The notes below the pieces were generated by a model that saw nothing but the letters and a program-made list of their open reading frames with translations, did not search any database and was not told the origin of the DNA. A DNA stretch of 64,000 nucleotides from Azorhizobium sp965227945 (GTDB lineage Bacteria > Pseudomonadota > Alphaproteobacteria > Rhizobiales > Xanthobacteraceae): positions 1,612,001-1,676,000 of the forward strand of contig CBDDGQ010000006.1 in assembly GCA_965227945.1 (NCBI GenBank), written 5' to 3'. This document shows, piece by piece, positions 32,212-41,300 of the stretch. A program made the translations under genes and the position numbers. Within the stretch, counting starts at the first letter, position 1, and the number at the start of each line of letters is the position of its first letter.

Positions 32212-33708
32212 TCAGCCGAGATCCTCATAGGCGACGAACGACATCATGCCCGCCGCCATATGGTAGAGATGGTGGCAGTGGAAGGCCCAGCGGCCCGGAT
32301 TGTCGGCCGTGAAGGCGATGGTCACGCGGCTCATGGGGGGCACCGCCACCGTGTCGCGCACGGCACCCGACAGCCGCGTCCCGTTCAGCGCCACCACCTG
32401 GAAATGATGCCCGTGCAGATGCATGGGGTGCATCATCATGGACATGTTGTGCATGTCGATCTCCACCCGCTGGCCCTTGCGCACCATCAGCGGGGCGCCG
32501 TCGCCGATGCGCCAGTCATAGCCGGCCATCGTCCCGGACAGGGAGACGGTGAACCGCTGGTCCACCGGTCGCTCGGGGAGAGGGGAGAGCGCCCGCAGCC
32601 GCTGTTCCAACGCCAGATCCACCACCGGCCCCGCAGCGCCGGTCTCAGGGATGCGGGCCACTGTGGCGCCCCGTGTGGCCAGGATGATCCCCGTGCGTTC
32701 CGGCGCGCCCTCGCGCAAGGCGAGCAACGGAAAGGCGCCGCCGCCCGGCGGCAGCGTGAGGCGCAGGTCCAGGCGCTGGCCCATCACGATGGGAAAGCGG
32801 CTGCCGGTGACCGGGGCGATGGGCTGGCCGTCCACAGCGATCAGTTCGCCCTCCAGGGCGCCGGTGTCCAACGTGAAGGCGGTGGCGGTGGCGCCGTTGA
32901 TGAGGCGCAGGCGCACCCGTCCGCCCCGCTCCACGGCGATCACCTGCGGATCGGCCAGGGTGCGATCATTGGCGAGATAGGCGTCGAAGGTGATGTCGTT
33001 GAGGTCCATGGCGCTGCTGCCGGCGGGCGCGGCGGGCGGCATGGCCATCGGACCCATGGGCGTGGTGGCCATGCCGTTGTGGGCCATCCCTGCGTGATCC
33101 ATGCCTGCGTGATCCATGCCGCCGTGGGCCATGTTGCCATGGGCCATGCCATGGCCGCCCGGCGTGGCGGCGCGCAGCCGCGCCAGCAGCTCTTCGGCAG
33201 GGGTGAAGGAGAAGTCGTGCAGCAGCAGCACCACCTCCTGTTCATCGGCTGCGCGGTCCTGCGCGGTGCGCACGATCAGCGGGGCGGCCAGGAGGGCCTG
33301 TTCCTGCAAGGTGTGCGCATGCATCCAATGGGTCCCGCCGGGGCCCACCGGGAAATGGTAGGCGCGCCGGCCGCCCGGTTCCAGCAGCGGGGCCGGGGTG
33401 TCGGGCACGCCGTCCTGCGCCCAGGGCGGGGTGAGGCCGTGCCAGTGGATCAGGGTGGCGGCGTCGGCGGCATTGGACAGGCTGACGTCGAAGACGCCGT
33501 CCGCATCCAGGGTCAGGCCGCTGGTGCCGTCGGGCTGCTGGAGACCGAACACGCTGGCTGCCTTGCCCTTCACCTCAAGGGTGCGGCGGGTGATGGACAA
33601 GGGGCGGGGGGCGGGTGCGGTGGGCGGCGTCTGCGCGAAGGCGGCACGCAGTCCGGGAAGGGTGGCGCCCGTGGCGAGCGCGCCCAGCAAAAGGTCGCGG
33701 CGGTTCAT
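32212..33708 (-). CDS. Multicopper oxidase (CueO/CopA-like, Tat-exported)
   Basis: A 498-residue periplasmic oxidase, predicted to oxidise Cu(I) or other substrates with reduction of oxygen to water. It has a Tat signal (NRRDLLLGALATG) and three cupredoxin domains. The copper-binding blocks are HWHG and HWMHAHT in the N-terminal domain, and HPMHLHGHHF and HCHHLYHMAAGM in the C-terminal domain. The last supplies the type 1 Cys-His set with an axial Met. A Met/His-rich insert near residues 185-215 (GMDHAGMDHAGM repeats) resembles the copper-collecting loops of copper-resistance oxidases. It shares direction with the secreted His/Cys protein and the MarR gene upstream. Confidence 0.92.
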   Translation of the reverse strand: MNRRDLLLGALATGATLPGLRAAFAQTPPTAPAPRPLSITRRTLEVKGKAASVFGLQQPDGTSGLTLDADGVFDVSLSNAADAATLIHWHGLTPPWAQDGVPDTPAPLLEPGGRRAYHFPVGPGGTHWMHAHTLQEQALLAAPLIVRTAQDRAADEQEVVLLLHDFSFTPAEELLARLRAATPGGHGMAHGNMAHGGMDHAGMDHAGMAHNGMATTPMGPMAMPPAAPAGSSAMDLNDITFDAYLANDRTLADPQVIAVERGGRVRLRLINGATATAFTLDTGALEGELIAVDGQPIAPVTGSRFPIVMGQRLDLRLTLPPGGGAFPLLALREGAPERTGIILATRGATVARIPETGAAGPVVDLALEQRLRALSPLPERPVDQRFTVSLSGTMAGYDWRIGDGAPLMVRKGQRVEIDMHNMSMMMHPMHLHGHHFQVVALNGTRLSGAVRDTVAVPPMSRVTIAFTADNPGRWAFHCHHLYHMAAGMMSFVAYEDLG

Positions 33709-33840
33709 GAGGAGAAATCCTTGTGCGGCAAGCGCAATGGTTCCGGCCTTGACAGGCCGGCTGCGGGTCGATGGCAGGAGGGACGCGGCACAGCGGGCGA
33801 GGCCGATGGGCTCTTCGCGCGATCTGCAGGCCGGAGCGGT

Positions 33841-34341
33841 CTACGCGGCTCTGGGCGGCCCCAGCGGCGGGGGCACGGCGATGCCGGCGGGCAGGGCGGC
33901 GCGGCTCACGGCGATGGGCCCGGCGCAGCGGGATCGGGTGTGCAGGGTGGGCGGCGCGGCCGGCAGCGCGGCCAGACAGGCCGGGCAGCCGGCATGGCTG
34001 CACGGCGCCGCCGGATTGGACCCGTCGGCATGGGATGTCGGGTGGGACGCGGTGGACGATGGGGCCGCGCCGCGGGTCTCACGATCGCTGAGATGAGCGC
34101 CGGTGGCGTCCGGATGATGGCTCGCGTGCGCCATGTCCCCGGCCGGGATCGCGGCGGCAGCGGGGGGCGCGGCAGGCGCGGGGTGGACCGGCAGGGCGGC
34201 CATGGCGGCACAGGCCATCACCGGACCAGGGCCGAGGCCGGCCGCGGCGAGCAGCATCAGGCCGGCCACCAGCCAGCGCCGAACCTGTGGCCGCGTGGCC
34301 GCCGTGCGGCGGCGCCATGCGGCTTGCCCCAAGGGGATCAT
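33841..34341 (-). CDS. His/Cys-rich secreted protein, probable metal binding
   Basis: A 166-residue protein with a basic N-terminus, one hydrophobic segment (WLVAGLMLLAAAGLGPG) and a Pro/Ala/His-rich exported part: DMAHASHHPDATGAHL, then the cysteine cluster CSHAGCPACL. It has no family I can name, but layout and place (between a MarR gene and the multicopper oxidase, same strand) resemble DUF2946-like accessory proteins of copper clusters. The gap to the oxidase start is 132 bp. Metal binding is inferred from the residues. Confidence 0.6.
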   Translation of the reverse strand: MIPLGQAAWRRRTAATRPQVRRWLVAGLMLLAAAGLGPGPVMACAAMAALPVHPAPAAPPAAAAIPAGDMAHASHHPDATGAHLSDRETRGAAPSSTASHPTSHADGSNPAAPCSHAGCPACLAALPAAPPTLHTRSRCAGPIAVSRAALPAGIAVPPPLGPPRAA

Positions 34342-34435
34342 CGCGCACCCTCATGGTCCATGGATCGGAGCGTGACACGAATGGCGCGCGGCCGCCACGG
34401 ATACGATGCCGCGACCCTGCCGGTCGGGCGCGGAT

Positions 34436-34990
34436 CTACAGGCTGGCGGCGGAGCGGGCGGCCTGGTCGTAATGGCCGGACAAGGCGCGCAGCACGGCCG
34501 CGACCTCCGACAGGCGGCGCGGATCGATGCCGGTGGTGGCCACGGCGGTGGACAGCAGGGCTTCGCGCACCTCGCGATAGCGGGCGCAGGCCTGCTGGCC
34601 CATCTCGGTGGCGGACAGGGTCTTCTCCTTGCCGCGCCGCCCGCCGGCCACCAGCCCCAGGGCCTGGAGCTTCTTGGCGGCGTAGGTGACCAGATGGGTG
34701 TCCTCCACATCCAGCACCAGGCACAGATCGGCGATGGTCTTGGGGCGGTCGCGATGCACCACGTGATGCAGCACCTGCACATCCAAAGCGGAGAGATCGG
34801 GGATGCCCGCCGCCGCCATGCACCGGACCATCCAGCGCCCATAAGCGTGGGAGATCATGTTGAGCCCGAACTCCACCTCGGACAGCGCCGGCAGCGCCCC
34901 TTCCGCCAGATGCGCGGAGGAGACGATGGAGCCGATGGCGGCGGGGGCGCGGGGGGCCGCCGGGGGCGGAGCGAGGGGGCGCTTGGTCAT
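34436..34990 (-). CDS. MarR-type winged-helix regulator
   Basis: A 184-residue protein with the MarR-like arrangement: dimer helix, helix-turn-helix (KTIADLCLVLDVEDTHLVTYAAKKLQALGL) quoted here by its core LDVEDTHLVTYAAKKL near residues 90-107, and a wing (VAGGRRGKEKTLSATEMG). The sequence belongs to the COG5631-like branch, which is not well characterised. The N-terminal 25 residues are proline/alanine-rich. The ATG at 34990 is favoured over an earlier in-frame start at 35059. It is probably the local regulator of the metal cluster downstream on the same strand or of the TRAP operon upstream; sequence cannot decide which. Confidence 0.8.
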   Translation of the reverse strand: MTKRPLAPPPAAPRAPAAIGSIVSSAHLAEGALPALSEVEFGLNMISHAYGRWMVRCMAAAGIPDLSALDVQVLHHVVHRDRPKTIADLCLVLDVEDTHLVTYAAKKLQALGLVAGGRRGKEKTLSATEMGQQACARYREVREALLSTAVATTGIDPRRLSEVAAVLRALSGHYDQAARSAASL

Positions 34991-35191
34991 CAGGAAAGTC
35001 CCGCAGGGAAACGGACGGGGTGCCGGAGTTGGCAACGTGGGGCTGGTCCCGGCCGGCAAGAGAGGGCTCCGCAGGGTCGCGCGGATGGCGCCATCCGAGT
35101 GCGGACGGCGGGGAGGCCTGGGGCACGGGCTGCGGAACAGCCGGTGCTCCAGGATCCAGTGGGGGGCGTCAGATCCGGCCGGGGCCTGCGA

Positions 35192-36181
35192 TCACTTCAT
35201 GGCCTCGTAGGCTTTGACGATGGCCACGCCCTGTTCGCCGGCCTTCTTCTCCCAGTCGGCGGTCAGCTGCACGCCGATCTTCTGGAAGCCGGCCTTCAGG
35301 TCGGCGCTGGGCGGGGCCACGGTCATGCCCTTGGCGGTGAGCTGCTGCAGGAACCAGCCGCTCTTTTCTTCCGAGCTCTTCCAGCCGCGGGCCTCGGCGG
35401 TGGCGGCGGCTTTCAGGACGGCCTCCTGGGTGGGCTTGTCGAGGGCGTCGAAGGCGGCCTGGTTCACGAACACCATGTTCTTCGGCAGCCAGGCCTGGAC
35501 GTCATAGAAATAGGGGATGCTCTCCCAGATCTTCACGTCATAGCCGGTGGCGCCGGAGGTGATGAGGGCGCTGACCACGCCGGTGGCGAGCGCCTGCGCC
35601 AGTTCCGCCTGCTGCACGGTGACCGCCTGGGCGCCGACCATCTCGCCGATGCGCGAGGTGCCCACATTATAGGCCCGCCACTTGGCGCCCTTCAGGTCTT
35701 CCACCTTGGTGACCGGGGTCTTGGAGAACAGGCCCTGCGGCGGCCAGGCCACGGTGTAGAGCAGCTTCAACCCCTGGGAGGCGAGCTTCTTCTCCACCGC
35801 CGGCTTGGAGGCGAGGTACAGCTTCATGGCGGCGGGATAGGAGGCGGCGAGGAACGGCACCACGTCGATGCCGAAGATCGGATCCTCATTCTCATGCAGC
35901 GACATGAGGACCTCGCCCGCCTGGGTCTGGCCGGTCATCACCGCGCGCTTGATCTCGGGCGCCTTGAACAGCGAGGCGCCGGGATGGACGGTGATCACCA
36001 GCTTGCCGCCGGTGGCCGCCTCCACATCCTTGGAGAACTGGGTGAGGTTCTCGGTGTGGAAATTGTCGGACGGATAGGCGGCGGCCAGATTCCATTTGGT
36101 CTGGGCCGCGGCGGTGCCCGCGGACAGGACGGCAAGTCCACTGGCAAGGACTGCGGCGGCAAGAACACGAAGGCGCGTCAT
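35192..36181 (-). CDS. TRAP transporter substrate-binding protein (DctP type)
   Basis: A 329-residue periplasmic receptor for a tripartite ATP-independent transporter. The signal peptide ends GTAAAQ, and the mature protein has DctP landmarks: AAAYPSDNFHTENLTQF near the N-terminus and the TRAP arginine region VEDLKGAKWRAYN, whose Arg usually binds the substrate carboxylate. The ATG at 36181 has GAGAGG upstream. It lies 34 bp downstream of DctM, forming DctQ-DctM-DctP on one strand. The cargo is most likely an organic acid. The divergent oxoprolinase suggests 5-oxoproline or a hydantoin-like acid, which is inference. Confidence 0.92.
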   Translation of the reverse strand: MTRLRVLAAAVLASGLAVLSAGTAAAQTKWNLAAAYPSDNFHTENLTQFSKDVEAATGGKLVITVHPGASLFKAPEIKRAVMTGQTQAGEVLMSLHENEDPIFGIDVVPFLAASYPAAMKLYLASKPAVEKKLASQGLKLLYTVAWPPQGLFSKTPVTKVEDLKGAKWRAYNVGTSRIGEMVGAQAVTVQQAELAQALATGVVSALITSGATGYDVKIWESIPYFYDVQAWLPKNMVFVNQAAFDALDKPTQEAVLKAAATAEARGWKSSEEKSGWFLQQLTAKGMTVAPPSADLKAGFQKIGVQLTADWEKKAGEQGVAIVKAYEAMK

Positions 36182-36215
36182 GGAAGCCTCTCTATGGGCA
36201 AGGGGGCGACGGCAT

Positions 36216-37532
36216 TCATCCCGGGAAGACATAGCGCGGCAGCACCATGACGATGTCCGGAAAGGTGGTGATGATAATGACGGCAACATTGAGCAGGACA
36301 AAGAACGGAAACGCGGCCTTGGCCACATCCCAAGTATCGCGTCCGCTCATATTCTGCAGCACGAACAGGTTGAAACCAACCGGCGGGGTGATCTGCGCCA
36401 TCTCCACATGGATGACGAGATAGACGCCGAACCACACCAGATTGAATCCGGCCTGCTTCACCATGGGCAGCACGATGACCGCGGTGAGCACGATCATCGA
36501 GATGCCGTCGATGAGGCAGCCCAGGATGATATACATTACCGTTAGGGCAAGGGCGAGTTTGCCGGGGGTGAGGTTGAGCCCCTGCACCCATTCCGCCAGC
36601 GCCACCGGGATGCCGGTATAGGCCATGGCGGCGGTGGTGAAGGCGGCGCCGGCGATGATCAGCATGATCATGCACGACAGCCGCGTGGCGCTCATCAGGC
36701 TCTGGACGAAGGTGTCCCAGGTGAGCGTGCGGCTCCAGGCGGCCAGCGCCAAAGCGCCGAGCACGCCCCAGGCGGCGCATTCGGTGGCGGTGGCCAGCCC
36801 CAGCACCAGCGACAGGAAGACGCCGAGGATCAGCAGCAGGCAGGGGGCGAGCTTGGAAGATTCCCGCAGCTTCATGCGGAACGACATGGGCGGGTCGCGC
36901 GGCGGCGTCTTGCCGGGATTGAGCAGCGACCACAGGATGATGTAGCCGCTGTAGAGACCCATCACCAGCAGGCCGGGCAGGAAGCCGCCCAGGAAGACCT
37001 GCAGCACCGACACGTTGGCGGTGACCGCATAGACCACCATGGGAATGGACGGCGGGATCAGCAGGCCGAGGGTGCCGGAGCCGGCGAGCGAGCCCAGCGA
37101 CAAATTCTTGTCGTAGCCGCGCTTGTCCAGTTCCGGCAGCGCGATCTTGCCGATGGTGGCGCAGGTGGCCGCCGACGAGCCGGACACCGCGGCGAAGATC
37201 CCGCAGCCGATGACGTTCACATGCAGCAGCCGCCCCGGCAGCCATTGCAGCCAGGGGGCAAGGCCCCGGAACATCTCTTCCGACAGACGGGTTCGAAACA
37301 GGATCTCCCCCATCCAGATGAACAAGGGCAAAGCCGCCAGCGTCCAGGAAGCGGAGGCGCTCCAGACGGTGGTGGCGAGCACCTGGCCGATGGGGACGTC
37401 GGTGGTCAGTATCATGGCCGCGAGGCCCACGAGGCCGAGGCCGATGGCGATCCACACGCCGCTGGCGAGGATCGCGATCAGCAGCATCAGCAGGAGGATG
37501 GAGAGCGGGACCAGCCCGAGGTGTTCGAACAT
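36216..37532 (-). CDS. TRAP transporter large permease (DctM type)
   Basis: A 438-residue inner-membrane protein with about 11-12 helices, the sodium-coupled translocation subunit of the TRAP system. Characteristic blocks are GIFAAVSGSSAATCATIG, LLIPPSIPMVVYAV and ITPPVGFNLFVLQ. These two hairpin-like GS/PP motifs form the ion and substrate path. The ATG at 37532 lies directly at the DctQ stop codon (TGAGATG), so the two subunits are translated together. Confidence 0.93.
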   Translation of the reverse strand: MFEHLGLVPLSILLLMLLIAILASGVWIAIGLGLVGLAAMILTTDVPIGQVLATTVWSASASWTLAALPLFIWMGEILFRTRLSEEMFRGLAPWLQWLPGRLLHVNVIGCGIFAAVSGSSAATCATIGKIALPELDKRGYDKNLSLGSLAGSGTLGLLIPPSIPMVVYAVTANVSVLQVFLGGFLPGLLVMGLYSGYIILWSLLNPGKTPPRDPPMSFRMKLRESSKLAPCLLLILGVFLSLVLGLATATECAAWGVLGALALAAWSRTLTWDTFVQSLMSATRLSCMIMLIIAGAAFTTAAMAYTGIPVALAEWVQGLNLTPGKLALALTVMYIILGCLIDGISMIVLTAVIVLPMVKQAGFNLVWFGVYLVIHVEMAQITPPVGFNLFVLQNMSGRDTWDVAKAAFPFFVLLNVAVIIITTFPDIVMVLPRYVFPG

Positions 37533-37533
37533 C

Positions 37534-38082
37534 TCAGACGCCCCCACCGGAGGCGACGCGCTCGACCAGTTCATCGGGCGTCAAAGGCGGGTCCTTTTCG
37601 AAGCGGGGGCGGTTGCCTCGGGCGACGTGGACCAGTTCGTCCAGCATGGCGATGAGCAGGATCACCAGGCCGAGGGCATAGCCGCTCTGCGGGATCCAGA
37701 GCGGGACGGCCACGACGCCCTGGGACATGTCGTTGAAGCGGAAGGAATCGAAACTGAGCTGCACCGCGTTCTTGGCGAAATAGGCGATGAAGGCCGAGCC
37801 GATCACCAAGGCGAGGATTTCGAATGCCTGGCGGGTGCGGCCGTGCAGCTTCTCCAGCAGCAGGCCGACGCGGATCATCTCGCCGCGCTTGAAGGTGTGC
37901 GCGAGGCCGAGAAACGACATGGCCGCCATGCACCAGGCAGCGAAATCATCGCCCGCCGGAATGTTGAGGGCGATTTCCCGGCCCGCGGACAGGCCGATCA
38001 TCAGGCCGAAGATCGCCAGGAGAAACAGGCCGGCGAGCACGCCGGAGGCAAGGTAGAGCGCGTCAAGGCCGCGGCGGATCAT
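37534..38082 (-). CDS. TRAP transporter small permease (DctQ type)
   Basis: A 182-residue four-helix inner-membrane subunit that pairs with DctM. The hydrophobic segments start LASGVLAGLFLLAIFGLMIG, and the family's acidic-aromatic turn DDFAAWCMAAMSFLGLAHTF (here by core FAAWCMAAMSFLG) marks the second helix region, followed by RRGEMIRVGLLLEKL-like cytoplasmic sequence (GEMIRVGLL). It is the first gene of the TRAP operon and faces the divergent oxoprolinase gene across the palindromic site. Confidence 0.9.
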   Translation of the reverse strand: MIRRGLDALYLASGVLAGLFLLAIFGLMIGLSAGREIALNIPAGDDFAAWCMAAMSFLGLAHTFKRGEMIRVGLLLEKLHGRTRQAFEILALVIGSAFIAYFAKNAVQLSFDSFRFNDMSQGVVAVPLWIPQSGYALGLVILLIAMLDELVHVARGNRPRFEKDPPLTPDELVERVASGGGV

Positions 38083-38252
38083 GCGCCCGACCCCCGGCTT
38101 ACGGGCGGAACCAAAGCGCAGGCCGCGGGCCCCGCGCAGCCGGCAAGACGCGGGCTTCGGTGTCGAAAGTCTGCGCTGGTCATCTTATCCTCTGGCGGAA
38201 GGCGGCCCGCTCTGAGACGCTGGCTGGTACCCTTGCGGGATATGTACATTTT

Positions 38253-38269
38253 GTCAACGAAACGTTGAC
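38253..38269. promoter_or_regulatory. Perfect palindrome in the TRAP/oxoprolinase divergent region
   Basis: GTCAACGAAACGTTGAC is a perfect 7-bp inverted repeat with a 3-nt centre. It lies 171 bp from the DctQ start and 127 bp from the oxoprolinase start, in a 313-bp intergenic stretch. A dimeric regulator could control both directions from it. No regulator gene is adjacent, so the factor is unknown. I see nothing else in this stretch. Confidence 0.6.
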
Positions 38270-38395
38270 GAATTGTTTTCCTCATGTCTTGGTGGCCGCC
38301 AGTATTCCCCCCGACACGCATCCGCCGCGCTGCCCCGGCCCAAGGGCCCTGCGTCGCAAGGAGCGTGCCATGCGCCGTGCCAGAGGACTGAAGCC

Positions 38396-41300
38396 ATGAC
38401 GACCCCCCCAACCGTGCTGCCGGGAAGCTGGGAATTCTGGGTGGATCGGGGCGGCACCTTCACCGACATCGTCGGCTGCCGGCCGGATGGCAGCCTCGTG
38501 GCCCACAAGGTGCTGTCGGAAAATCCGGAAGCCTATAAGGACGCCGCCGTCCACGGCATCCGCGAACTCCTCGGTCTTCCCGCCGGGGCCGTCATCCCGC
38601 CCGGGCTGGTTTCTGCCGTGAAGATGGGCACAACGGTCGCCACCAATGCCCTGCTGGAGCGCAAAGGCGACCGCACGCTGCTGGTCACCACCGCCGGCTT
38701 CAAGGATGCGCTGAAGATCGGCTATCAGGCCCGCCCCAAGATCTTCGCCAAGAAGATCGTCAAGCCGGACATGCTGTTCGAGCAGGTGCTGGAAGTGGCC
38801 GAGCGGGTGCGCACCGACGGCACCGTGGAGCAGGCCCCCGATCTGGCGGCCGTGCGCGCCGCGTTGGAGGCGGCCAAGGCCGATGGCATCGAAGCGGTCG
38901 CCATCGTCTTCATGCATGGCTATCGCTACCCCGCCCATGAGGCGCAGGTGGCTTCGCTTGCCCGCGACCTCGGGTTTGCGCAGGTCTCCGTGTCCCACGA
39001 GGTATCGCCGCTCATCAAGCTGGTGGGGCGCGGCGACACCACGGTGGTGGATGCCTATCTCTCGCCGATCCTGCGCCGCTATGTGCGGCAGGTGGCGGAT
39101 GAACTGGGCGCCAACGCTGCTGGAGCAGCGGAAGCCATCCGCCTGATGTTCATGATGTCGTCCGGCGGGCTCACCGCCGCCGACCTGTTCCAGGGCAAGG
39201 ATGCGCTGCTGTCCGGCCCGGCGGGCGGCGTGGTGGGGGCGGCCAAGACCGGCGAGATCGCCGGCCTCGACCGCATCATCGGCTTCGACATGGGCGGCAC
39301 CTCCACGGACGTGTGCCATTTCGACGGCGAGCTGGAACGGGCGTTCGATACCGAGGTGGCCGGCGTGCGCATCCGCGCGCCGATGATGCGCATCCACACC
39401 GTGGCGGCAGGCGGCGGCTCCATCCTGCATTATGACGGCGCCCGCTTCCGCGTCGGCCCCGACAGCGCCGGCGCCAATCCTGGCCCTGCCTGCTATCGCC
39501 GCGGCGGGCCGCTGGCGGTGACCGACGCCAATGTGATGCTGGGCAAGCTGATCCCCGACTTCTTCCCGAAGATCTTCGGCCCGGCCCAGAACGAGGCGCT
39601 GGATGCGGATGCGGTGCGCGTGAAGTTCGCGGCCATGGCCGGCGAGATCGGCGACGGGCGCGCGCCCGAGATGGTGGCGGACGGCTTTGTCACCATCGCG
39701 GTGGAGAACATGGCCAATGCCATCAAGAAGATCTCGGTGGAGCGCGGCTATGATGTCACCCGCTACGCTTTGAACTGCTTCGGCGGCGCCGGTGGCCAGC
39801 ATGCCTGCCTGGTGGCCGATGCGCTGGGCATGCGCCAGGTGCTGATCCATCCCTTCTCCGGCCTGCTGTCGGCCTATGGCATGGGCCTCGCCGACATCCG
39901 CGCCCATCGCACCAAGGCGGTCGGCGCGCGCCTGGACGGCGCCGTGTTGAGCGAGGTCGAGGCTCTGCGCGCGGCACTGACCGAGGAGACCGTGGCGGAA
40001 CTGGCCGGCCAGGGCGTCACCGGCGCGGCGGTGAGCAACGAGGCCAAGCTGCACCTGCGCTATGAAGGCACCGACACCGCTTTGCCGGTCACCCTGGCCG
40101 ACCATGCGGGCATGATCGCGGAGTTCGAAGACAAGCACCGCGCCCAGTTCGGCTTCGTCTCGCCGGAGAAGCCGGTGGTGGCGGAAGCGCTGGAAGTGCA
40201 GTCGTTCGGCGGCGGCGCCGGCATCGCCGAGCCCGACCTGCCGCTGGATGGCTCCGATCCGAAGGTGACTCGCACGGTCCGCTTTTTCTCCCGTGGGGCC
40301 TGGCACGAGGCCCCCGTGGTGCTGCGGGCGGACTTTCATCCCGGCATGGCGGTGCAGGGGCCAGCGATTCTCATCGAGCCCAACCAGACCGTCGTGGTCG
40401 AACCCGGCTGGCGGGCGCAGGTCACCGCCAAGGATCACCTGCTGCTGGCGCGCACCGAAGAGTTGCAGCGGGCCGGCGCGGTGGGCACCAAGGCCGACCC
40501 GGTGATGCTGGAGGTGTTCAACAATCTGTTCATGTCCATCGCCGAGCAGATGGGCGTGACGCTGCAGAACACCGCGTATTCGGTGAACATCAAGGAGCGG
40601 CTGGACTTCTCCTGCGCGGTGTTCTCCGGCACCGGCGAACTGGTGGCCAATGCCCCGCACATGCCGGTGCATCTGGGTTCCATGGACCGCTCGGTGGAGA
40701 CGGTGATCCGCGAGAATGCCGGTAACGTGCGCCCCGGCGACGTGTTCGCGCTCAACGCCCCCTATAATGGCGGCACCCATCTCCCCGACATCACCGTGGT
40801 GACGCCGGTGTTTAATGCGGACGGCTCGGAGCTGCTGTTCTGGGCGGCTTCCCGCGGCCACCATGCGGACGTGGGCGGCGTGGCGCCGGGTTCCATGAGC
40901 CCGCTGGCCACCAATATCGAGCAGGAAGGCGTCTATATCGACAATTTCAAGCTGGTGGACCAGGGCCGGTTCCGCGAGGCGGACCTGCTGGCGCTGCTCA
41001 CCGGGGCGACATATCCGGTCCGCAATCCGGTGCAGAACATCGCCGATCTCAAGGCGCAGATCGCCGCCAATGAGAAGGGCGTGCGCGAACTCAACAAGAT
41101 GATCGCCACCTTCGGCCTGGACGTGGTGAAGGCCTATATGGGCCATGTGCAGGACAATGCCTCCGAGAGCGTGCGGCGGGTCCTCGACCGGCTGTCGGAC
41201 AGCTCCTTCAGCTATGAGATGGACCAGGGCACGGTGATTAAGGTGAAGATCACCGTGGACAAGGCCAAGCGCGAAGCGACGGTGGACTTCACCGGCACCT

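Noticed and set aside
32101..34689. 862-codon plus-strand open frame across the multicopper oxidase and its neighbours
   Set aside because: It covers three genes with clear domains or export signals on the other strand. Its product is a His/Gly/Arg-rich mirror.
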